6,541 nt of DNA from Flavobacteriia bacterium. Lineage in GTDB: Bacteria > Bacteroidota > Bacteroidia > Flavobacteriales > Schleiferiaceae. This document shows, piece after piece, positions 1 to 5,557 of this stretch. The notes under the pieces are model-generated. The model saw only the letters and a program-made list of their open reading frames with translations, had not been told where the DNA came from and searched no databases. Where the stretch lies: contig CATILC010000272.1 in NCBI GenBank assembly GCA_949516455.1, positions 1 to 6,541 of the forward strand, in the 5' to 3' direction. The first letter of the stretch is position 1, and each line of letters opens with the position of its first letter. The position numbers were made by a program, and so were the translations under genes.

Positions 1-433
1 CCGCAGCCGCCTGATCGAGCAGATCGGTATCCAGCGACCTTCGGATGTACCAGCTCAATGGTTCACTGAAGGCATCCTTTGTTGAATGTATATGGTATTC
101 ATAAGAGCGCGATATGGCGCTGAAACGCGCATGCGCATCCTCCGCCACGGCCCGTATTTCATCAATTCCAATGCCTGGGTGCAGATAGGCGTTCAGGCGG
201 TACATCAACTGCGAAGCATCGACCGGGTGTTCCGCGTCAAAATGCGCCCACATCTCGCGGGCATGTACCCCCGCGTCCGTTCGTCCTGCGCCGATCACTT
301 CCGTGGGCTTTCCCAGCAGATGCCCCATGGCCCGCTCAAGTTCTTCCTGGACCGTGGAAGCGTTGGGTTGTTTTTGCCATCCATGAAAAGATGCGCCCTG
401 GTAATGAAGCCGAATGAAGTACCTATTTTTCAA
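1..433 (-). CDS. truA: tRNA pseudouridine(38-40) synthase TruA, N-terminal 144 residues (3' end outside window)
   Basis: TruA isomerises uridine to pseudouridine at positions 38-40 in the anticodon arm of tRNAs. The reverse strand reads RYFIRLHYQG, then FHGWQ-QPNA-TVQ at residues 16-28, the catalytic signature GAGRTDAGVHA at 48-58 with Asp53 as the expected nucleophile, and RFSAISRSYEYHI at 103-115 with the conserved Tyr111. The family is about 245-265 residues long, so roughly 100 residues lie beyond the left edge. The start is a TTG at 431-433: no in-frame ATG occurs before residue 36, which is already past conserved sequence, and starting at TTG gives the usual short N-terminus MKNRYFI. 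The gene is divergent from the phosphoesterase, 32 bp away. A perfect Bacteroidota -7 element lies 17 nt before the start. Identity is very secure; the exact start is less so. Confidence 0.93.
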   Translation of the reverse strand, partial: MKNRYFIRLHYQGASFHGWQKQPNASTVQEELERAMGHLLGKPTEVIGAGRTDAGVHAREMWAHFDAEHPVDASQLMYRLNAYLHPGIGIDEIRAVAEDAHARFSAISRSYEYHIHSTKDAFSEPLSWYIRRSLDTDLLDQAAA

Positions 434-458
434 CCTTCGTGGATCAAGGTCAAAAATA
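424..458. repeat. Imperfect dyad between divergent truA and phosphoesterase genes
   Basis: The left arm TATTTTT (424-430) plus ACCTT (433-437) is mirrored by AAGGT (446-450) plus AAAAATA (452-458). The arms are separated by 2 and 1 unpaired bases and an 8-nt centre. Each outer arm resembles a Bacteroidota -7 box, TATTTTTC on plus and TATTTTTG on minus, so the symmetry may be two inward-facing promoters or an operator. The dyad covers the truA TTG start codon. Confidence 0.5.
451..458 (-). promoter_or_regulatory. Candidate -7 promoter element of truA (TATTTTTG)
   Basis: It is a perfect match to the Bacteroidota housekeeping -7 consensus TAnnTTTG on the minus strand, leaving 17 nt before the truA TTG start. 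The -33 position, 19 nt further upstream, reads GAAG and does not match TTTG. The call therefore rests on the -7 box and on the same spacing being seen at trxB and rocD. Confidence 0.45.
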
Positions 459-465
459 AAGCGGC

Positions 466-963
466 ATGCGCAAGATCCTTCTGATGTCGGACACACATTC
501 CCATTGGGATGATTCACTGAAGACGTACTGTGCAGCTGCGGATGAGATCTGGCACGCGGGCGATATTGGATCGGACCATTGGGCAGAGCAGCTACGCGCC
601 CACCAAACCCTGCGCGCAGTGTATGGAAACATTGACGGAACCGACATCCGAAGCACCTATCCGGCCCTGCTCGATTTTGAAGTGGAAGGAGTCCGTGTAC
701 ACATGCGTCACATTGGTGGCTATCCTCCACGCTACGCAAAAGGCGTGGCGGCCCATCTGAACGAGCACCCTTGCGATCTGATGATCTGCGGGCACTCCCA
801 CATTCTCAAGGTGATCAGGGACCAAAAAAAAGATCTGCTGCACATGAATCCCGGAGCAGCAGGACTGCACGGGTTCCACAAAAAAAGGACGATGCTCCGC
901 TTCACGCTTGACAAGGGAGGCATCCACGACTTGGAAGTCATCGAACTGATCCGACGCCCCTAG
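466..963 (+). CDS. YfcE/MJ0936-type metallophosphoesterase (calcineurin-like superfamily)
   Basis: This is a complete small phosphodiesterase of 165 residues with all motifs of the two-metal calcineurin-like fold in order: SDTHSH (Asp9, His11), AGDIGS (Asp33), YGNID (Asn55), RHIGGYP (His82) and CGHSH (His110, His112), followed by the family's MNPGA segment at 127-131. These residues normally bind two divalent metals and hydrolyse phosphodiesters. The YfcE family is active on artificial phosphodiesters, and its natural substrate is not known from sequence. There is no signal peptide, so it should be cytoplasmic. ATG at 466 places the first motif at residue 8, as usual. The stop overlaps that of the convergent DUF4293 gene. 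A weak -7-like TATTTTTC (424-431) lies upstream. The family is certain; the substrate cannot be told. Confidence 0.9.
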   Translation: MRKILLMSDTHSHWDDSLKTYCAAADEIWHAGDIGSDHWAEQLRAHQTLRAVYGNIDGTDIRSTYPALLDFEVEGVRVHMRHIGGYPPRYAKGVAAHLNEHPCDLMICGHSHILKVIRDQKKDLLHMNPGAAGLHGFHKKRTMLRFTLDKGGIHDLEVIELIRRP

Positions 964-1352
964 CGAAACCGATCGACGGAGCGAACGAGTTCTTCGTCTT
1001 TCTGTATGGCTTTATTCGCAAGAGAGATGAGTATGATCACCGGCAGCGGTGCCACCAGTGCATAGCCGGGCTTCAGCGGTTCTGTCTGAGAAAAGAGGTA
1101 GGCGTCGAAAAGAAAGACCGCAAATCCGAGAAGGATGATCAGGCGACCCAAGATGAATTGGGACTTCCGCTTTTTGAAATTGAAAAGATTGAAAAGGATG
1201 AGCAACAGCATGAGCAGCATCAAAACCAAAGAGACGGGGCATTCATACAGACCCAGGCCTTCGGGTACATTTTGGAGTTCAGGAAGCAAAAAGCAAAGCG
1301 ACAAGAGGATCGATGCCAATCCCATATACAGACTTTGGACGCGTTGAAACAT
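960..1352 (-). CDS. DUF4293 family four-helix membrane protein
   Basis: This is a 130-residue integral membrane protein of unknown function. The N-terminal MFQRVQSLYMGLA is close to the start I know for DUF4293 proteins of Bacteroidota. Four hydrophobic stretches lie at about residues 6-24, 38-58, 66-87 and 96-113, with a basic loop FKKRKSQF at 59-66 between the second and third and a charged tail KDEELVRSVDRFR. By the positive-inside rule that loop should be cytoplasmic. I chose ATG at 1350-1352; an upstream TTG (1368-1370) would add six residues not expected in the family. The gene is divergent from rho, and DUF4293 genes are often beside rho in this phylum, which suggests but does not prove a link. 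Its TAG stop shares CTAG with the phosphoesterase stop. Confidence 0.87.
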   Translation of the reverse strand: MFQRVQSLYMGLASILLSLCFLLPELQNVPEGLGLYECPVSLVLMLLMLLLILFNLFNFKKRKSQFILGRLIILLGFAVFLFDAYLFSQTEPLKPGYALVAPLPVIILISLANKAIQKDEELVRSVDRFR

Positions 1353-1366
1353 GAAAGAAATTTTGC

Positions 1367-1374
1367 CCAAGTTA
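1367..1374 (-). promoter_or_regulatory. Weak candidate -7 element of the DUF4293 gene (TAACTTGG)
   Basis: It matches TAnnTTTG at five of the six fixed positions on the minus strand, 14 nt before the chosen ATG. A TTTC (1395-1398, minus) sits 20 nt upstream of it as a 3-of-4 match to the -33 TTTG. It is plausible by position but weak by sequence. Confidence 0.25.
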
Positions 1375-1408
1375 GGTCGGGGCTGCGTTTTGATGAAAGT
1401 TGTATTAT

Positions 1409-1432
1409 TGTCTCAGCATCAAGCCTGAGACA
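1409..1432 (+). promoter_or_regulatory. Perfect 8-bp inverted repeat upstream of rho
   Basis: TGTCTCAG (1409-1416) and CTGAGACA (1425-1432) are exact reverse complements around an 8-nt loop, CATCAAGC. The site lies 59 bp before the rho ATG in the divergent rho/DUF4293 gap. If transcribed it would form a stable hairpin; as DNA it could be an operator, and it overlaps a -7-like TATTATTG at 1403-1410. Sequences downstream can pair alternatively with its loop and its 3' arm. Confidence 0.5.
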
Positions 1433-1491
1433 TTCACGCCATTGATGCCTATTGTCTTAACGATCCTTCTTCCAACTTCAGGCTTTTCTAG

Positions 1492-3060
1492 ATGTCCGAC
1501 CTCGACAATCTGCAGAGTAAAAAACTTCCGGAGCTGCAGTCCATCGCTGAACAACTTCAAGTTCCCAAGTTCCGCTACCTGCGCAAACAGGATCTCATAG
1601 ATGGGATCCTTGCTGCCTCGGCTTCAGTCGCTACTGCGAAAGAAACAGATGCCGGCCAGAAGACAGATCCCGAAGCACAAACGGACGATACACAGAAAAC
1701 GCCAGGCGCAGACCACCACGAATCACGCGGTGGCAGAGGGCGCAAGAGAAGACCGCGCTACCCAAGAGAGGAAGAATCCGCCAAGGCCGAACAGGCCTCA
1801 GAAGAGAGGGAAGTTTCGTCTGCAGCTTCAACATCCGGGGCAAGCGAACAAAGCCGAGCGCCCCATCCAAATCAAGAGCGAAAGGAACGACGTGAGTTCA
1901 AGCCAGGACAGCGAACACCTTCTGCGCATTCGCAGGCTCGGGATCTGGTCGGTGCAGTGGAAAGTGAAGGCGTGCTGGAGATCATGCCGGACGGCTATGG
2001 ATTCCTGCGCTCATCTGACTACAATTACCTCAATTCACCGGACGACGTCTACCTCGCACAAAGTCAGATCAAAAACCTGGGACTGAAGAGCGGAGATACG
2101 GTCAAGGGATATGTGCGTCCACCGCGGGAAGGCGAGAAGTATTTCCCACTGATCAAGGTCGTAGAGATCAACGGAAGAGAGCCTGACTACGTGCGGGATC
2201 GCGTGGCATTCGAGCACCTCACACCGCTCTTCCCTGAAGAAAAATTCAACATCACCGATAAAGAGAGTACGATGAGCACGCGCATCATCGACCTCTTCTC
2301 CCCCATTGGCAAAGGGCAGCGCGGAATGATCGTCGCCCAGCCCAAAACCGGCAAAACCACGCTCCTGAAGGAAGTGGCCAATGCCATCGCAGCCAACCAC
2401 CCAGAATCCTATCTGATCATCCTGCTTGTGGACGAACGCCCGGAAGAGGTCACAGACATGGTGCGAAATGTGGATGCAGAGGTGATCGCCTCCACATTCG
2501 ATGAGCCAGCTGACCGCCACGTGAAAGTGGCCAACATCGTTTTGGACAAGGCCAAGCGAATGGTCGAGTGCGGACATGATGTGGTGATCCTGCTCGACTC
2601 CATCACACGACTGGCACGAGCCTACAATACGGTCTCGCCCGCGTCAGGAAAAGTATTGTCCGGAGGTGTGGATGCCAATGCATTGCATAAACCCAAGCGT
2701 TTCTTCGGTGCTGCTCGGAAGATCGAGAACGGTGGATCACTAACGATCCTTGCAACGGCACTGATCGACACCGGATCGAAAATGGACGAAGTCATTTTTG
2801 AAGAATTCAAGGGAACCGGTAATATGGAAATGCAACTCGACCGCAAGATCGCCAACCGACGCATCTGGCCGGCCATCGACCTCCAGTCCAGCGGCACGCG
2901 GAAAGAAGATCTGCTTCTGAGCAAGGATGCGCTCCAACGGATGTGGATCCTCCGACGCCATCTTTCCGACATGAATCCTGTCGAGGCTATGGAATTCCTC
3001 GAGGACCGCATGCGAAATACCAGGAGCAATGAAGAATTTCTGGTCTCCATGAACGGTTAA
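1492..3060 (+). CDS. rho: Transcription termination factor Rho
   Basis: Rho is a hexameric, RNA-dependent ATPase/helicase that releases nascent transcripts from RNA polymerase. This copy is complete at 522 residues. An N-terminal Rho_N helical domain (about 1-42, KLPELQSIAEQL and KQDLIDGIL) is followed by a low-complexity charged stretch at about 46-150. The cold-shock-like RNA-binding domain spans about 156-228 (GVLEIMPDGYGFLRSSD, then PDDVYL and SQIKNLGL). The RecA-type motor carries Walker A QPKTGKTT (Lys288), catalytic Glu315 in VDERPEEV, Walker B VVILLDS (Asp369), the Q-loop LSGGVDANAL (389-398), the R-loop EFKGTGN (Lys440) and an arginine finger in SGTRKED (Arg470). All match E. coli Rho closely. 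The insertion makes it longer than E. coli Rho (419 residues), as is usual in Bacteroidota. The ATG start gives a normal Rho_N domain. Its upstream region is longer and more structured than those of its neighbours. Confidence 0.99.
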   Translation: MSDLDNLQSKKLPELQSIAEQLQVPKFRYLRKQDLIDGILAASASVATAKETDAGQKTDPEAQTDDTQKTPGADHHESRGGRGRKRRPRYPREEESAKAEQASEEREVSSAASTSGASEQSRAPHPNQERKERREFKPGQRTPSAHSQARDLVGAVESEGVLEIMPDGYGFLRSSDYNYLNSPDDVYLAQSQIKNLGLKSGDTVKGYVRPPREGEKYFPLIKVVEINGREPDYVRDRVAFEHLTPLFPEEKFNITDKESTMSTRIIDLFSPIGKGQRGMIVAQPKTGKTTLLKEVANAIAANHPESYLIILLVDERPEEVTDMVRNVDAEVIASTFDEPADRHVKVANIVLDKAKRMVECGHDVVILLDSITRLARAYNTVSPASGKVLSGGVDANALHKPKRFFGAARKIENGGSLTILATALIDTGSKMDEVIFEEFKGTGNMEMQLDRKIANRRIWPAIDLQSSGTRKEDLLLSKDALQRMWILRRHLSDMNPVEAMEFLEDRMRNTRSNEEFLVSMNG

Positions 3061-3108
3061 ACAGCGTTCACACCGCTTCCAATTCAGTAGAGAATACACC
3101 CCCGATGG

Positions 3109-3128
3109 CTCCCTCTTGAAAAGAGGAG
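3109..3128 (+). terminator. Possible hairpin terminator after rho (no T-tract)
   Basis: CCTCTT (3112-3117) pairs perfectly with AAGAGG (3121-3126) around a GAA loop. CT (3109-3110) and AG (3127-3128) add two pairs past a bulged C. It lies 49 nt after the rho stop, but no run of T follows, so it is not a classical intrinsic terminator. It may only protect a 3' end or may be chance. Confidence 0.3.
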
Positions 3129-3238
3129 GACCCAACCAGATCCAAGCCCTCGCCAATGGGATCCGGAAGGGAAGAAATATTGCATAAACCGTTGAGAATA
3201 CATCTGCGCAAACAGCGGGTCTCCGCATGCCCAAGCCG

Positions 3239-3246
3239 TACATTTG
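3239..3246 (+). promoter_or_regulatory. Candidate -7 promoter element of trxB (TACATTTG)
   Basis: It is a perfect TAnnTTTG match leaving 18 nt before the trxB ATG, the same distance as at rocD and one more than at truA. The -33 position reads CGGG and does not match. A transcript from here would have a leader of about 12 nt. It suggests that trxB has its own promoter in the 204-bp gap after rho. Confidence 0.5.
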
Positions 3247-3264
3247 AATTAGAAAATTTTGAAA

Positions 3265-4200
3265 ATGGAAAGACACGAATGCCTCATCATTGGTAGCGGC
3301 CCAGCAGGCTACACTGCGGCCATTTATGCGGCCCGGGCAGATCTTCACCCCGTTATGTACACGGGAATGGAACCTGGCGGTCAATTGACCACCACAACAG
3401 ATGTCGAGAATTTTCCGGGCTATCCGGATGGGGTCACCGGACCAGCAATGATGGAAGAATTGAAGAAGCAATCCGAGCGCTTTGGAACGGACGTGCGATT
3501 TGGCCTGGTCACCAAGGCCGAGCTATCGGATCAGGAAGGAGGCTGGCACAAGTTGACAGTGGACGAAAACACGGAGATCGAAGCGCGCACGGTGATCATC
3601 AGCACCGGAGCCACCGCCAAATACCTCGGACTTGAAGCCGAACAAAAGTACGCTGGTCATGGGGTCTCTGCCTGTGCCGTTTGCGATGGATTCTTTTTCA
3701 AGGGAAAAGATGTGGTCATTGTCGGCGGAGGAGATACCGCAGCCGAAGAGGCCACTTATCTGGCCAAGTTGTGCGGGAAAGTGACCATGCTTGTGCGGAG
3801 GGATGAATTGCGTGCTTCCAAGGCCATGCAAAACCGTGTGTTTGCTACAGAGAATATTGAGGTCCTTTGGAATACAGAAGCCGTAGATCTAGAGGGCGAA
3901 GGTGCTGTGGAAACTGTCGTGATCAAGAACAACAAAACCAGTGAAGAAGACCGGATCGCCGCACAAGGATTCTTCCTGGCGATCGGCCACAAACCCAATA
4001 CCGAGCTGTTCTCGGGCCAGTTGGATATGGACGACACGGGATATCTGATCACTGCATCCGACTCAACGGCGACCCGCTTACCGGGCGTATTTGCCTCTGG
4101 GGATGCGCAGGACAAGGTTTACCGACAGGCTGTTACTGCCGCTGGGACGGGGTGTATGGCGGCTTTGGAAGCTGAGCGCTATCTGGCCACACTCGACTGA
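3265..4200 (+). CDS. trxB: Thioredoxin reductase (NADPH), low-molecular-weight type
   Basis: This flavoenzyme uses NADPH to reduce thioredoxin in the cytoplasm, supplying electrons for disulfide reduction and ribonucleotide reductase. Its 311 residues are normal for the bacterial type. Visible parts are the FAD dinucleotide motif GSGPAG (10-15), GGQLTTTTDVENFPG (38-52), the redox-active disulfide CAVC followed by DGFFF (Cys137, Cys140), the NADPH motif GGGDTAAEEA (154-163), the basic VRRDELRAS (177-185) that fits the NADPH 2'-phosphate, and the FAD-binding GVFASGDAQD (274-283) with RQAVTAAGTG after it. I chose ATG at 3265; a TTG six bases earlier would only add two residues. It follows rho on the same strand after 204 bp and seems to have its own promoter. 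No thioredoxin gene is in the window. AVC in place of the commoner ATC between the cysteines is a mild variation. Confidence 0.98.
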   Translation: MERHECLIIGSGPAGYTAAIYAARADLHPVMYTGMEPGGQLTTTTDVENFPGYPDGVTGPAMMEELKKQSERFGTDVRFGLVTKAELSDQEGGWHKLTVDENTEIEARTVIISTGATAKYLGLEAEQKYAGHGVSACAVCDGFFFKGKDVVIVGGGDTAAEEATYLAKLCGKVTMLVRRDELRASKAMQNRVFATENIEVLWNTEAVDLEGEGAVETVVIKNNKTSEEDRIAAQGFFLAIGHKPNTELFSGQLDMDDTGYLITASDSTATRLPGVFASGDAQDKVYRQAVTAAGTGCMAALEAERYLATLD

Positions 4201-4224
4201 GCAATCGCTCCTATCGATCGATTC

Positions 4225-5502
4225 TCAGGACTTCCGGAAATTCAGGAAAGTCGATCGGATGATGGACAAGCAATCATCCATTTGAGCTGAAGTCAATACA
4301 AGTGGTGGAGCAAAGCGGATGATGTTGCCATGAGTGGGTTTGGCCAACAGCCCATTTTCCTTCAAGTCCATGCAGATGTCCCAGGCCGTGGAACTCTCTG
4401 CAGTGTCGTTGATCAGGACAGCATTCAGCAGACCTTTGCCCCGCACACTGAGGATCAGATCGGTCTCCTGCATCAGTTCTTCGATCCCCTCCCGGAATCG
4501 CTTTCCGAGCGCCCGCGCATTTTGCGTGAGCTTTTCTGATCGGATGACCTCCAGGGCTTCAATGGCCACCCGACTGGCCAGTGGATTCCCCCCAAAAGTG
4601 GAGCCATGCTGACCGGGCTTGATCACTTTCATGACCGCGTCATCCGCCAAAACAGCAGAGACGGGATACATTCCTCCGGAAAGGGCCTTCCCGAGGATGA
4701 GCAGATCTGGCTTGGTGTAGCTCGACTGCCGTTCACAGTGGCCTTCGCAGCTGCAGGATCCGCAAACGGCGAGAAGCGATCCCGTACGCCCGATCCCCGT
4801 TTGTATCTCATCGGCGATGAGCAAGACATTCTTTGCTCTGCAGAATTCTGCCGCACGAGAAATGAAATCCTCTGCGGGCGTGACCACTCCAGCCTCACCC
4901 TGAATGGGTTCAATAAGAAAACCCGCCACATTCGGGTCTTCCAGTGCGCGACTTAAAGCGTCTACATCATTGTATGGGATCTGTACAAAACCATCCGGAT
5001 AAGGACCGAATCCCTGGTAGGAATCGGGATCTGTCGAGAAGGAGACGATAGTGGTCGTGCGGCCATGGAAATTATCTGAACACACAATGATCTTCGCTGA
5101 ATCCTTGGCAATTCCTTTAACGTCATATGCCCATCTGCGGCAGATCTTGATGGCCGTCTCCACCGCCTCTGCTCCAGAATTCATGGGCAGCACCTTGTCA
5201 AAACCAAAGTAATCTGTTACGTACTCGGCATAGGCACCGAACACATCGTTGTGAAAGGCCCGTGAAGTCAGGCTCAGCCGGCTGGCCTGCTCCTGCAGCG
5301 CGTGCACCAGGCGCGGATGACCATGTCCTTGGTTGACAGCCGAATACGCACTCAAAAAATCAAAATATCGCTTGCCTTCCGGGTCCCACATATGCACACC
5401 TTCTGCCCTGCTCAAGACCACCGGGAGCGGATGGTAATTGTGGGCACCCTTTTCTTCCTCCAGCCGAATGGCTTCGTCCGTTCGATCAATGTGCGTTCGC
5501 AT
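4225..5502 (-). CDS. rocD: Ornithine aminotransferase (ornithine-oxo-acid transaminase)
   Basis: This PLP enzyme moves the delta-amino group of ornithine to 2-oxoglutarate, giving glutamate-5-semialdehyde and glutamate, and so links arginine breakdown to proline and glutamate. It is complete at 425 residues. Key positions by comparison with human OAT are Tyr53 in AYSAVNQGHGH, NSGAEAVE (108-115), Arg148 in NFHGRT, Glu198 in EPIQGEAG, Asp231 in IADEIQTGIGRTG, the Schiff-base Lys272 in LILGKALSGG, Ser301-Thr302 in HGSTFGGNP and Arg396 in IIRFAPP. YSAVNQGHGH and GGMYPVSAVLAD favour ornithine aminotransferase over acetylornithine aminotransferase (ArgD). An unusual cysteine-rich insert CGSCSCEGHC (247-256) lies just before the PLP-lysine region. 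The ATG start follows an A-rich leader and a good -7 box. The gene converges on trxB, 24 bp between stops, and is divergent from the AlbA_2 gene. Confidence 0.96.
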   Translation of the reverse strand: MRTHIDRTDEAIRLEEEKGAHNYHPLPVVLSRAEGVHMWDPEGKRYFDFLSAYSAVNQGHGHPRLVHALQEQASRLSLTSRAFHNDVFGAYAEYVTDYFGFDKVLPMNSGAEAVETAIKICRRWAYDVKGIAKDSAKIIVCSDNFHGRTTTIVSFSTDPDSYQGFGPYPDGFVQIPYNDVDALSRALEDPNVAGFLIEPIQGEAGVVTPAEDFISRAAEFCRAKNVLLIADEIQTGIGRTGSLLAVCGSCSCEGHCERQSSYTKPDLLILGKALSGGMYPVSAVLADDAVMKVIKPGQHGSTFGGNPLASRVAIEALEVIRSEKLTQNARALGKRFREGIEELMQETDLILSVRGKGLLNAVLINDTAESSTAWDICMDLKENGLLAKPTHGNIIRFAPPLVLTSAQMDDCLSIIRSTFLNFRKS

Positions 5503-5520
5503 TTGTTTTTAAGTTTATCG

Positions 5521-5528
5521 CAAAGCTA
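5521..5528 (-). promoter_or_regulatory. Candidate -7 promoter element of rocD (TAGCTTTG)
   Basis: It is a perfect TAnnTTTG match on the minus strand with 18 nt before the rocD ATG. The -33 position, 19 nt upstream, reads AGTG (2 of 4 against TTTG). It sits in the 55-bp gap divergent from the AlbA_2 gene, so regulation of the two could interfere. Confidence 0.5.
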
Positions 5529-5557
5529 TAGCAAGGCGCCATTAACTCACTACGCTC

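Noticed and set aside
86..484. 132-residue plus-strand frame at the left edge
   Set aside because: It is antisense to truA, whose catalytic motif GRTDAGVHA is clear on the other strand.
1601..2086. 161-residue plus-strand frame inside rho
   Set aside because: It is a shifted frame through the low-complexity charged part of Rho; the Arg/Gln/His-rich composition follows from that, with no domain visible.
2035..2577. 180-residue minus-strand frame inside rho
   Set aside because: It is fully antisense to the Rho RNA-binding and Walker A region, with no family motif. The open frame reflects rho codon bias.
3139..3163. GATCC/GGATC inverted repeat in the rho-trxB gap
   Set aside because: It has five base pairs around a 15-nt loop, which is too weak and too likely by chance.
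2740..3471. 243-residue minus-strand reading frame across the end of rho, the gap and the start of trxB
   Set aside because: It is antisense to two certain genes and shows no recognisable motif. Its sequence is what the complement of conserved rho and trxB codons gives.
4203..4223. AATCG...CGATT with internal palindrome ATCGATCGAT between trxB and rocD as a two-way terminator
   Set aside because: It has only a 5-bp stem with a long loop and no T-tract on either side; the palindrome is simple ATCG repetition.
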